From positions 1 to 64,000 of the forward strand of contig NZ_JARNTV010000010.1 in NCBI RefSeq assembly GCF_029433115.1: a stretch of 64,000 nucleotides of DNA, in the 5' to 3' direction. Below are positions 25,930-34,500 of this stretch, piece by piece. Positions within the stretch are counted from its first letter, which is position 1. Every line of letters starts with the position of its first letter. The stretch comes from Sphingomonas sp. AOB5. Its GTDB lineage: Bacteria > Pseudomonadota > Alphaproteobacteria > Sphingomonadales > Sphingomonadaceae. The position numbers and the translations under genes are program-made. The notes under the pieces were generated by a model. It had not been told where the DNA came from. It worked only from the letters and a program-made list of their open reading frames with translations, and ran no database searches.

Positions 25930-27569
25930 GCGCTTCGACGTTCCGGCACCGGGTCCGCCGCTTCCCCGGCCGGCAGCAACCAGCCCGAATAGCGGATCAC
26001 CCGCCCCACCAGCGGCACCGCAACGTCCACCTCGAAGCGGAACCGCCCGTCCTCCTGCCACTCCCGCGCCGCGATGCGGGGACCCAGGAAACGCGGCAGC
26101 GGTACCCCGAACAGGCTCCAGCCGCGAAACGCCATCCGCAGCCCCTCTCCGTCCGAGGGCAGGTCGAACGCGAAGCGCAACGGCCCGAACCGCTCCACCG
26201 CCAGCCCCCGCTTCGCGCTCAGCACGCTGCGGAAGCGATGCCCGCCAAAATCGCGGTGCCAGGTCTCGCTCCCGTCACGCTCGGCAAAGGCAACATGCAG
26301 CGGATAGCGTCCCGAAGGCGGCATCCCCATCATCGCCGCGAACAGCCCGGCCAGCGGACCGGTGCCCCGTTCAACCACGCCTTCGCCCACAGCCTCGTCG
26401 CTTTCGTGCATCGCCCGCACCATCGGCGGCAGCTTCGCGAACCGCTCCCCCATCAATCGGGCATAGAGCGGCTCGGGCAATTGCCGTTCCACAATCTCAT
26501 GGCCAATCGCCAGTCTCGCGAACAAGGGCTCGAACCGCTCCAGCGTCAGCGCGTCCCATGCATCGCGAGCGCCCGGCACGACCCGTCCGGCCAGCATGTC
26601 CCCCGCGATCAGCTCGGCGGCAAGTACCGGAATCTCCGGTCCATCCCCGTCGCTTGCGATCAGCGTCCAGCGCCGTTCGGTCCGCCCGCCGCGCACGGTC
26701 ACATGCATCGCCGAACGATCCCCGCCAAAGCCCAAAGTCATCCGGTACAAAGGCGTCAGCCAGCGCGAGGCGCGGGTCAGCGAACTCAGCCAGCCCCAGC
26801 GCACCGGCCAGCTCATCAGCCACAAAGCGAGCATCTGGAAATCCAGTTCGGTCCCCGCGCGAAAGGTCACCGCGGGCCGCCCCGCCAGCCGCTCCGGCGC
26901 GATGGCGTGGTCCGGCACATCGGCGATGGCGACCAGCCGCCCGCGCAGCACGCCGTCCGCGGTTACGAAATCCTCGCGCTGCATCTCCTGCCAGCCATAA
27001 GCGGTCTCCCAACGCTTGCCCCGCCACAGCCGCACCGGTCGCCCGACATAGCTCAGGATCGCCGCCGCGACCGACACGCCCGCGCTCGCCCGGTTGGAGG
27101 CGCTGATCGCCATCTCGACCCGGTCGATCCGCTCCAGCCCATCCGCCAGCTTGCGCACCACCGCACCCGACAATGCCGGCACGCTGGAGGCGCCCGCGAT
27201 CACCGCCACGCCCGCCGCCTTCGCCGCCTTGTCCAGCACCGCGATCCCGCTCACGAAATCGCGCCCGTCGGCCAGATCGAGATAGGGGATGCGCATCGCG
27301 ATGCACGCCTCGGGCACGGTATAGCCGCTCGCCTGAAACGGCCCCGCCGCGTCGATCACCAGATCGGGCCGATGCCGCGCCATGACCATGCCGATCCCCC
27401 CGGCCCGATCCGCCCCCACCGGCTCGGCGCGCTCAAGCCCGGCACAAAAGGCCGCAGCCTTCTCCAGCGACCGCCCGGCCACGAGCACCTCATGCCCCGC
27501 CCCCAGCAACCGCCGCACCAGCCGCGCGCCGAACCCGCCATAGCCACCGATGACGAGAATGCGGCTCAT
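25926..27569 (-). CDS. saccharopine-dehydrogenase-like/DUF4166 fusion protein
   Basis: A 547-residue two-domain protein. Residues 1-130 form an NAD(P)-binding Rossmann domain (MSRILVIGGYGGFGARLVRR, then GHEVLVAGRS), as in saccharopine dehydrogenase-like and trans-acting enoyl reductases. Residues from about 370 onward form a DUF4166 domain ending in RFRFEVDVAVPLVGRVIRYSGWL. The start overlaps the preceding small membrane gene by four bases. It is the last gene of the GbsR-headed operon, and a stand-alone DUF4166 protein lies two genes upstream. The reaction is unknown. Confidence 0.85.
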   Translation of the reverse strand: MSRILVIGGYGGFGARLVRRLLGAGHEVLVAGRSLEKAAAFCAGLERAEPVGADRAGGIGMVMARHRPDLVIDAAGPFQASGYTVPEACIAMRIPYLDLADGRDFVSGIAVLDKAAKAAGVAVIAGASSVPALSGAVVRKLADGLERIDRVEMAISASNRASAGVSVAAAILSYVGRPVRLWRGKRWETAYGWQEMQREDFVTADGVLRGRLVAIADVPDHAIAPERLAGRPAVTFRAGTELDFQMLALWLMSWPVRWGWLSSLTRASRWLTPLYRMTLGFGGDRSAMHVTVRGGRTERRWTLIASDGDGPEIPVLAAELIAGDMLAGRVVPGARDAWDALTLERFEPLFARLAIGHEIVERQLPEPLYARLMGERFAKLPPMVRAMHESDEAVGEGVVERGTGPLAGLFAAMMGMPPSGRYPLHVAFAERDGSETWHRDFGGHRFRSVLSAKRGLAVERFGPLRFAFDLPSDGEGLRMAFRGWSLFGVPLPRFLGPRIAAREWQEDGRFRFEVDVAVPLVGRVIRYSGWLLPAGEAADPVPERRSA

Positions 27570-27973
27570 AGGATCTGCTCCGGTAGCCCGACCTTCCAGC
27601 GGAAGGTCAGACCGCCAGCCAGCCCGGCGACGGCGGGGATGGCCTGGTACAGCAACTCGCTGAACGAGGTTGGATTGAAGCCTGTCAGCCGCATGATCAG
27701 CGTCAACGGCAAGCCCCCGATCACCGCACCGGCCAATGCCGATATGCCCCAGTTCGTGGCGCCTCTGGTACGCAAAAAGTTGTACAACGGCAGAGCGAGC
27801 AACAAATGCAGCAATGCTATCGCCCAGCCGAAGACGAAGATGACCAGCGCGACTCCCACGGCACCGAGATAGAATCCCTCGATCGAAGCGATGAAAAGCA
27901 CGAAAACAAGGGCTGGCACCGCCGCCGCTGCCAGCGAAGCGAGCAGCATGGCGCCAAATTCACGGTCGATCAC
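27566..27973 (-). CDS. small membrane protein of unknown function
   Basis: A 135-residue protein with four hydrophobic segments (LLASLAAAAVPALVFVLFIA, then GFYLGAVGVALVIFVFGWAI and two more). I start at GTG 27973 (VIDREFGAM) because it overlaps the DCC stop as GTGA; ATG 27946 is the alternative. It overlaps the fusion gene downstream by four bases. The operon position suggests a membrane role with the DCC and DUF4166 proteins. Confidence 0.7.
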   Translation of the reverse strand: MIDREFGAMLLASLAAAAVPALVFVLFIASIEGFYLGAVGVALVIFVFGWAIALLHLLLALPLYNFLRTRGATNWGISALAGAVIGGLPLTLIMRLTGFNPTSFSELLYQAIPAVAGLAGGLTFRWKVGLPEQIL

Positions 27974-28365
27974 AGGATACGCTCCCGCTGCGCCGGTGTC
28001 GGCATCCAGCAGGTCTCCCGCTGCCCGAACAGCCGATAGCGATTGCGCGCCACCCATCGGTACACGGAATCGCGCACCACCCGCGGCACCACCGCCGCAA
28101 TCACGAGCATCCGCCACGGCCAGCCCAGCCCGCGCCAGATCGCGAAGACCGCATTGCTATCCCGCAGCGCCCGTTCGCCGTCGACCACGATCAGCGTGTC
28201 CGGATCGGCCGGATCGATCCCGAACCGGCGGTACAGCGCCGCCCCGGCCTCGCTCTGCATCGACGCCAGCCGGAAATGGCCGAGCCGGTCATGCCGCAGC
28301 ACGAACTGCGCATTTGCCGAGCACAGCACGCACATCGCGTCGAACACGATGACCGGATGCGTCAC
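27970..28365 (-). CDS. DCC family thiol-disulfide oxidoreductase
   Basis: A 131-residue protein with VIVFDAMCVLCSANAQFVL near the N-terminus; CVLC (Cys12, Cys15) is the DxxCxxC motif that names the DCC family. GTG 28365 overlaps the DUF4166 gene stop by three bases, so the two are coupled. The C-terminus VARNRYRLFGQRETCWMP is also a family feature. The function is unproven, but a thioredoxin-like redox role is usually assumed. Confidence 0.9.
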   Translation of the reverse strand: MTHPVIVFDAMCVLCSANAQFVLRHDRLGHFRLASMQSEAGAALYRRFGIDPADPDTLIVVDGERALRDSNAVFAIWRGLGWPWRMLVIAAVVPRVVRDSVYRWVARNRYRLFGQRETCWMPTPAQRERIL

Positions 28366-29066
28366 GCCACCGCCCCCGCATCGCAATCCGCGAACACCGC
28401 GATCTGGTGGATCAGTTCGCCGAACCAAGGATGGACCAAATCCAGCGTAAAGGCGAAACGGTCCTCGCCCAGCTCGACATGGCCGACTACCAGCCGCCCC
28501 GGCGCGAGCCAGTCCGGCACGCGCAGCCGCAATCCGCCGAGCCGCAGGAAATAATGATCGCCCAGGAACAGCAGCGTCCCGTCCGCCGCGTCGAGCGTCA
28601 GCGCGATGCCGACGCCAAGGCCGAGATACTCCTCGAGTCCCGTCGGTCCCGCGAAGCGCTTGCTGCTGTGGATCACCTGCGGGAAGCCGTGGCGGCGGCC
28701 ATATTGGCGCGTCCAATACTGACTGCAGCCCTCGACATCGCCGGTCACGCTCACGCTGGCGGCAACGCCGACATCCTCGCCCAGCGGCAGCGGCGCGCCG
28801 ATCAGCCGGCCGAGTTGTGCCAGCAGCCACCCGCCCCGGCTCAACCGGCATTCGATCACTTCGCCGACATAGGAGACGCAGGCGCCGCGCCCGACATGGC
28901 GCGCGAACCGTGCACGCGTCGCTTCGGGCAGCGCAGCCCAGCGCGCCTCGCCCATCACATTGCGGAACGGCGCCTCGCCCGCGGGCAGCGTTTCCGCAGC
29001 CGGGCGGTGCCAGCTGCCGCACCGCCGCCGGACCGGTTCGCTCCACCAATCGACTGCCAGCGCCAT
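28362..29066 (-). CDS. DUF4166 domain-containing protein
   Basis: A 234-residue soluble protein. LPAGEAPFRNVMGEARWAALPEATRARFARH near the start, given in parts, is the characteristic DUF4166 opening (target sequence near residues 27-57). It ends HPWFGELIHQIAVFADCDAG. It is the second gene of the operon and matches in type the C-terminal domain of the fusion protein at 25926. No catalytic residues are known for the family. Confidence 0.85.
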   Translation of the reverse strand: MALAVDWWSEPVRRRCGSWHRPAAETLPAGEAPFRNVMGEARWAALPEATRARFARHVGRGACVSYVGEVIECRLSRGGWLLAQLGRLIGAPLPLGEDVGVAASVSVTGDVEGCSQYWTRQYGRRHGFPQVIHSSKRFAGPTGLEEYLGLGVGIALTLDAADGTLLFLGDHYFLRLGGLRLRVPDWLAPGRLVVGHVELGEDRFAFTLDLVHPWFGELIHQIAVFADCDAGAVA

Positions 29067-29075
29067 CTTCGCCTC

Positions 29076-29639
29076 CTATCTCTCGGCCTTGCCCTTGGGG
29101 AGAAAGGCCAGCACCCGCTTGCCCATGCGGATCAGCAGCATCAGCCGGCTCGGCGGGATCGCGATCATCTGTTCGTACCAGTCGTCCAGCGTCGCCACGA
29201 AGCCATGCATCGCCTCGATCCGCTCACGCGCCACCGCGGAGATGCGCGGGTCGACTTCGGCTTCCTCGCGACAGACCTTGAGTGCCGCCACGGCGGGGTC
29301 GATCTCGCGTTCCTTGCGGCCCTCGGCGATGCGGGTCAGCATCTGCATCAGGTCGACCTCGGCCTCGTAATGCTCGCGCCGGTCGCCCATCACCGGCACG
29401 CGGCGGATCAGCTTCCAGCCGAGCAGTTCCTTCAGGCTATTCGACGTGTTGCTCCGCGCGATCCGCAGCGTGTCGCTGATCTCCTCCGCGTTGAGCGGCC
29501 GATCGCTGAGATAGAGCAGCGCATGGATTTGCGCGACCGAGCGGTTCACGCCCCATTGCCCGCCCATCTCGCCCCAATGCAGCACGAATTGCTGCACCGC
29601 CGGGGGCAGAAGGCTCGTTTTGTCTGCAATTTCTGTCAT
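29076..29639 (-). CDS. GbsR/MarR family transcriptional regulator
   Basis: A 187-residue regulator headed by QQFVLHWGEMGGQWGVNRSVAQIHALLYLS, the GbsR winged-helix signature (quoted in part as GGQWGVNRSVAQIHALLYL). The recognition helix is ARSNTSNSLKELLGWKLI. The start codon at 29639 lies within the perfect palindrome at 29629-29648 and has no Shine-Dalgarno upstream, so it may be leaderless and autorepressed. It heads the DUF4166-DCC operon. Confidence 0.9.
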   Translation of the reverse strand: MTEIADKTSLLPPAVQQFVLHWGEMGGQWGVNRSVAQIHALLYLSDRPLNAEEISDTLRIARSNTSNSLKELLGWKLIRRVPVMGDRREHYEAEVDLMQMLTRIAEGRKEREIDPAVAALKVCREEAEVDPRISAVARERIEAMHGFVATLDDWYEQMIAIPPSRLMLLIRMGKRVLAFLPKGKAER

Positions 29640-29648
29640 AACAGAAAT
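29629..29648. promoter_or_regulatory. perfect palindrome overlapping the regulator start codon
   Basis: ATTTCTGT (29629-29636) and ACAGAAAT (29641-29648) are exact inverted repeats around CATA, which contains the complement of the ATG. A 20-bp operator with 8-bp arms at the very start of a regulator gene points to autoregulation. The region 29649-29902 shows nothing further that I can support. Confidence 0.75.
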
Positions 29649-29902
29649 ATGAGGTCAGCCTGACGGAAAGTCAAGGTGCATGGGCCGTGCGGCGAACCGT
29701 TCCGGCCCGCCTTTTCATGGCCGCACTTGGCTGCGATGTGCCGATCAGGGATCGCGGCGACGGGGCACGCCACCGCGGATTGGAGATGCCGCTTGACGCG
29801 CTGCCCGCGCACTTTCAACACAACCCAAATGCCTGTTCGTGCGTTGATTTGCTCGCTCCGTCGGCAAAGGTCGTTCGCCGGACGCGAAGGAAAGAGATTT
29901 CG

Positions 29903-30652
29903 ATGACGTCGCGTGAGATGACTTCGTTCCTGCCGCTGGCCGATGACGGCGCGTGGCCCGCCGACGCTCGCCGCTCGATCTCCGACGTGCTGCACGTGAT
30001 GGCGTTCGGGGCGATCGGCTGGCCGTGGCTGCTCAAGAGCCTGTCGGGCGGCACCAAGGCCGAGAAGCGCCGCCTGATCGAGCGCCTCGACCTCGCGCCC
30101 GACGCCCTGCCCTATCTCGGCAGCTGGAAGGCCGATACCGGCTTCCTCCACCTGATCGTCGATCATATCGAAGCGAAGAAGCCGCAGACCGTTGTCGAAT
30201 TCGGCGCAGGCGCCTCCAGCCTGATCGTCGCGCGAGCGCTTCAGCGCAATGGCGGCGGCCGGCACATCGCCTGCGACCAGCATGCCGGATTCGTCGCCGC
30301 GACCCTCGAATGGCTGCACGATAACGGCGTCGATGCCGATCTGCGCGCCACGCCGTTCCGCCCTTCGCCCAATGGCTGGCCGGGCGTGTGGTACGATCAC
30401 GGCCAGTTGCCGCAGGAGATCGACCTGCTGATCATCGACGGGCCGCCCTGGGCGATCCACCCTTACGTCCGCGGCGCGGCAGACAGCCTGTTCGACCGGA
30501 TTCCGGTGGGCGGCACGGTGATGCTCGACGATGCGGCGCGCCCCGGCGAGCGTGTCGTCGCACGCAAATGGAAGAAGCGCTGGCCCGGTTTCGAGTTCAA
30601 CCTGACCCATCCGGGTACCAAGGGCACGCTGATAGGTACGCGCATCAAATAA
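29903..30652 (+). CDS. class I SAM-dependent methyltransferase
   Basis: A 249-residue protein that starts MTSREMTSFLPLADDGAW after GAAAGAG. The SAM site is TVVEFGAGASSLIVARAL, with a later acidic loop ACDQHAGFVAATLEW and the strand DLLIIDGPPW. The C-terminus HPGTKGTLIGTRIK fits small-molecule or protein methyltransferases of this fold. A much longer frame to 29687 is rejected for lack of a ribosome binding site and its composition. The substrate is unknown. Confidence 0.85.
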   Translation: MTSREMTSFLPLADDGAWPADARRSISDVLHVMAFGAIGWPWLLKSLSGGTKAEKRRLIERLDLAPDALPYLGSWKADTGFLHLIVDHIEAKKPQTVVEFGAGASSLIVARALQRNGGGRHIACDQHAGFVAATLEWLHDNGVDADLRATPFRPSPNGWPGVWYDHGQLPQEIDLLIIDGPPWAIHPYVRGAADSLFDRIPVGGTVMLDDAARPGERVVARKWKKRWPGFEFNLTHPGTKGTLIGTRIK

Positions 30653-30657
30653 TGCGT

Positions 30658-30704
30658 ATCGCAATACTGCGATGTCACACTTTGAAATAAATCGAAATTT
30701 ATTG
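30658..30704 (+). promoter_or_regulatory. AT-rich leader with two inverted repeats
   Basis: ATCGCAATACTGCGAT (30658-30673) is a perfect 6-bp hairpin. Further on, AATAAATCGAAATTTATT (about 30686-30703) is a second dyad. The patch is markedly lower in GC than the rest of the window and lies about 100 bp upstream of the autotransporter. It may mark the promoter region or end the methyltransferase transcript. Confidence 0.35.
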
Positions 30705-30798
30705 AAAAGTATCTTGAGAAGCGAGGCCTCCGCAAATAGCCTCACCCTCTGGCCTGGATACGTCACCCGACTGTCCACGATTCAGGGGGATCCGTTAC

Positions 30799-33700
30799 AT
30801 GAAGCACACACGTACCTCCCGCACGCTTCGCGCGTCGCTGCTGGCTTCGGCCGGCCTTTGCCTCACCGCCCTCGCAGCCGGCGCCCACGCCCAGAGCAGC
30901 GACACCAGCGGCGAAATCAACCGCCCGTCTGACGACGAGGCCGTACTCGAGCGGCAGACCACCGGCCCGACCCTTGTGTCGGCGCTCGAATATACCGCTC
31001 CGGATCCTCAGATCGTCATCGGCGCGCCCGGCACGCCGACCACTGCGCGCGATCCGGTCAACGTCACCGGCGTCGGCCAGATGATCGTCGATCAGCAGAA
31101 CGGCTTTATCGGCCTGTGCACCGGCACGCTGATCAACGCCCGCACCGTGATCTTCGCGGCGCACTGCGTGAACGACGATCCTGCCAATTCCTATGGCTCG
31201 AACACCGGCGGCAAGCCGATCGGCTTCGGCTTCTCGAGCAACAACAACCAGGCGGGCGCGAGCGCGTTCGGTGGCTGGCTGGGCAATCACCAGACCAACA
31301 CCAGCCGCTATATGTATAACGTCAACCAGGTCGCCTATCACCCCGGCTCGCTCGAGCCGAACGCGTCGGGCTTCCTCTATGCCGACGTCGCGATCGCTTC
31401 GCTCGATACGCCTGCGGTCAACATTCCCACCTGGGCGCTGCTGTTCTCGCAGCTGCCGCAGACCACGGGCGGCGCGGGCGGCACCGGCTATCACGTCAAC
31501 ATCGTCGGCTATGGCAATAACGGCACCGGCGCCACCGGCTCCACCGGCGGCATCGACTATCGCCGCCGCCTTGCCGAGAACATGCTCGGCGCGCTCGCCT
31601 CGATCGACGATTTCGAAGGCTTCCTGTTCGGCGGCGCTTCGGGCGTGCTGCCGCAGAACCTCTACTGGATCGACTTCGACGATCCCCGCCGCGGCACCGC
31701 ATCGGCCGATCCGCGCGACTTCAACGCGTGGCGCGACAACCCGACCCCGAACGAAGGCATCACCGCCAGCGGCGATTCGGGCGGCCCGCTGATCCTCGAT
31801 CGCATCGGCAACCAGACGCTCGCCAAGCAGCTGGTGATCGGCGTCCTCTCGGGCGGCTATACCCGCTTCTTCAACGGCGCCCCGGCGAATGGCTATGGCA
31901 CCGCCGCATTCTACCAGCCGCTCTATCTCTATTGGGACTGGATCGCGGCGAACAATCCGTATCGCTACGTCTCGTCGCTGGCGGGTGACGCGAACTGGAC
32001 CGATGCGTCGCACTGGGTCACCAATCTCGACCCGAACTACACAATCATCGGCCCCAACGGCACCTTCATCAATGGCGTGCCGACCAACCCCGGCACGGCG
32101 CAGAACGAAGCTCCGGGCGACAAGACGTTCGGTGAAGCCTGCTTCGAAAGCGGCGGCTTCTATGATTGCCAGAACATGGCGACCGGCGCGATCACCAGCG
32201 GCACCCGCCCGATCGGCCAGAGCCTTGAAGGCGGCGGCGCAGCCACGGTCAGCATCTCCACGCTCGAGGACAGCAGCGGCACCGCGTCGTCGCATGTCTT
32301 CAGCATCGAGGATGTCGATGCCACCGCACCCACCGCGCAGGCGAACGAAAGCGTCGGCACCAACGCCCTGCCTGCGGCGACCCTCGCCAACGGCCTGCCG
32401 GGTGCGACCAACTTCGTGCCCAACAACACCGACGGCAATCGCGCCAACGGCGTGATGGGCAAGTATTTCGACGTCACCCTCGCCGCCACCGGCACCACCA
32501 CGCTCAGCAGCGCGGTGACCATCGATCGCTTCGCGATCGCGGGCGGCGGCGCGGCGCTGAACATCACCTCGACCGGCTCGCTCACCAGCCTGATCGACAT
32601 CACCCAGGCGACTGGCACGATGCAGGTCAATGGTTCGCTGACCTCGTCGGGCGATTATCTGATGATGTCGGGCGGCCTGAACGGCAGCGGCACCATCACC
32701 GTGCCTTACTTCACCAGCCTTGCCGGCACGATCGCGCCGGGCACTGCGGGCACCACCGGCACGCTCACCTTCCGCGGCAACGTGGTCCTCAGCTCGGGCA
32801 ACAAGTTCCTGGTCGATCTGGGCGCCAACGGCGTGTCTGACCGCATCGCGGTTCAGGCGTTCGGCGGCAACACCGGCGTCGCCAGCATCGGTGGTCAGGT
32901 CAGCTTCGGCCTGCTGCCGACCGCGCGTGCGGGCAACAGCTACACGATCATGACCGCTGCGGGCGGCGGCCTTGCCGGCCTCGACTCGTCGCATCGCTTC
33001 ACGGTGAACCCGATCACCAGCAGCGCGATCCTGAAGCCGAACCTCACCTATTCGAACAATGCCGTGACGGTTCAGCTTGTCGCCAGCTCGTATTTCAGCG
33101 CTGTCGATAACACCAACGCAGTGCAGAACCGTTATGCCCTGCTGCTGGACCGCAACCGCAGCCAGGCAGCGGCGTTCGATGCGATCTACGGCCCGCTCGA
33201 TCTCCAGACGGCTGGCGTGATCCGTACGACGCTGAGTGGCCTTGCGCCGGCAGCGGACTCGACCGCCCAGTCGCTCGGCATCGTCGGTGTCGACAACATG
33301 GCGGGCTTCCTGCGCACGCGCGTCGACGGCATCGAAGCCGGCAGCGCGGGCGGCACCATCGCCCGTTACGGCGCGGTGACCCAGGTCGCGCAGAACCTCA
33401 CCGCGACGCGCGGCATTGCCGGTCTGTCGGGCATGGGCTTCGGCATGGATATCCGCAGCGATGCGGTCACGCCGATGATCCAGGAGAATGCGCTTCCCGA
33501 GAATATGAGCGCCTTCTTCGCGGGCGGCTATCTGAAGGGCGACAGCGCCCCGATGACGGGCATCACCGGACGCGACGATTATGACGGCTGGTATGCGGCC
33601 GCCGGTATCGAAACCTCGATGTCGGATGCCACGCTCGGCTTCGCACTGTCCTATACCCGCCTCGACGGCACGTCGGCGCTGGTCGGCAACAGCGCCAAGG

Positions 33701-34320
33701 GAACGCTGTATCAGGGCTCGATCTACGGCAAGGGTGACCTTGGCGGTGGCGTGAACCTCGACGTCATCTTCAGCGCCGGTGCGCTGTCGACCGACACCAC
33801 CCGCGTGGTCAGCTTCGTGGGCACGCCCTACACGCTGCGCTCGTCGCAGTCTTCGCTGGTCCTCTCCAGCGAACTGGGCCTGGGCTATGATTTCGATCTC
33901 GGCGCCGCGCGGCTCACCCCGCGCATCGCCGGCCGCACGACCCATATCGGCTTCTCGCGTGAGATCGAGACCGGTGGGCCGATGGCACTCATGACCGATC
34001 GTTCGCCTGTCAACAGTGCCCAGGCCCGCGGTGGTCTGACCATCGCTGGCACCGGCCCGAAGATCCGTCCGTACATCAGCGGCACCGTGGTTCACGACTT
34101 CACGGACCGTCCGGCCGTGATCGGCGCGAACTTCGTCGGCGGCGTGGGCGGCAACGTCCTGTTCGCCCTGAACGGCCAGGATCATGACTGGTTCGAACTG
34201 AATGGCGGCCTGACCATCAGCGCAGGTTCGTTCGATCTCTCGATCTCGGCCGAGACCACGCTCGAACGCGAAGACGTGAAGAGCCAGGCCTATCGCGGAT
34301 CGATCTCGTTCAAGTTCTGA
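30799..34320 (+). CDS. serine-protease autotransporter
   Basis: A 1173-residue secreted protein. A signal peptide (residues 1-31, ending GAHA) precedes a trypsin-like passenger with an intact triad: His122 in FAAHC, Asp196 in YADVAIASLD, and Ser327 in SGDSGGPL. Then come Gly/Thr-rich beta-helical repeats (residues about 470-800) and a C-terminal beta-barrel of about 280 residues ending in SFKF, the usual aromatic terminus. It should pass its protease to the cell surface by type V secretion. A strong terminator follows. Confidence 0.93.
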   Translation: MKHTRTSRTLRASLLASAGLCLTALAAGAHAQSSDTSGEINRPSDDEAVLERQTTGPTLVSALEYTAPDPQIVIGAPGTPTTARDPVNVTGVGQMIVDQQNGFIGLCTGTLINARTVIFAAHCVNDDPANSYGSNTGGKPIGFGFSSNNNQAGASAFGGWLGNHQTNTSRYMYNVNQVAYHPGSLEPNASGFLYADVAIASLDTPAVNIPTWALLFSQLPQTTGGAGGTGYHVNIVGYGNNGTGATGSTGGIDYRRRLAENMLGALASIDDFEGFLFGGASGVLPQNLYWIDFDDPRRGTASADPRDFNAWRDNPTPNEGITASGDSGGPLILDRIGNQTLAKQLVIGVLSGGYTRFFNGAPANGYGTAAFYQPLYLYWDWIAANNPYRYVSSLAGDANWTDASHWVTNLDPNYTIIGPNGTFINGVPTNPGTAQNEAPGDKTFGEACFESGGFYDCQNMATGAITSGTRPIGQSLEGGGAATVSISTLEDSSGTASSHVFSIEDVDATAPTAQANESVGTNALPAATLANGLPGATNFVPNNTDGNRANGVMGKYFDVTLAATGTTTLSSAVTIDRFAIAGGGAALNITSTGSLTSLIDITQATGTMQVNGSLTSSGDYLMMSGGLNGSGTITVPYFTSLAGTIAPGTAGTTGTLTFRGNVVLSSGNKFLVDLGANGVSDRIAVQAFGGNTGVASIGGQVSFGLLPTARAGNSYTIMTAAGGGLAGLDSSHRFTVNPITSSAILKPNLTYSNNAVTVQLVASSYFSAVDNTNAVQNRYALLLDRNRSQAAAFDAIYGPLDLQTAGVIRTTLSGLAPAADSTAQSLGIVGVDNMAGFLRTRVDGIEAGSAGGTIARYGAVTQVAQNLTATRGIAGLSGMGFGMDIRSDAVTPMIQENALPENMSAFFAGGYLKGDSAPMTGITGRDDYDGWYAAAGIETSMSDATLGFALSYTRLDGTSALVGNSAKGTLYQGSIYGKGDLGGGVNLDVIFSAGALSTDTTRVVSFVGTPYTLRSSQSSLVLSSELGLGYDFDLGAARLTPRIAGRTTHIGFSREIETGGPMALMTDRSPVNSAQARGGLTIAGTGPKIRPYISGTVVHDFTDRPAVIGANFVGGVGGNVLFALNGQDHDWFELNGGLTISAGSFDLSISAETTLEREDVKSQAYRGSISFKF

Positions 34321-34341
34321 TCGAAACGCAGTGAAATAAAG

Positions 34342-34370
34342 GGGCCGTCCCGCGAGGGGCGGCCCTTTTT
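34342..34370 (+). terminator. rho-independent terminator after the autotransporter
   Basis: GGGCCGTCCC pairs with GGGGCGGCCC (10 bp) around GCGA, followed by TTTTT. It lies 21 nt after the stop. Confidence 0.9.
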
Positions 34371-34500
34371 CTTTGCACGGGTTTCGACTCCGAAATGGTG
34401 ACGAACCCCATAGTTTGTTCGACTCTGCCCCCTGCCCGCGACATTCTTGTTCGTGACGACAGCGTTCCGGTTTGACTGCCGGTTACGAAGGGGGGCCTTG

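Noticed and set aside
29676..29906. 76-residue frame upstream of the methyltransferase
   Set aside because: No ribosome binding site, Arg/Pro/Ser-rich composition, and overlap with the better-supported start at 29903.
30763..34185. 1140-residue frame antisense to the autotransporter
   Set aside because: It mirrors the codon structure of the sense gene, has Arg/Ala/Gly/His-rich low-information composition, no ribosome binding site, and no family resemblance; the sense frame has a signal peptide, protease triad and barrel.
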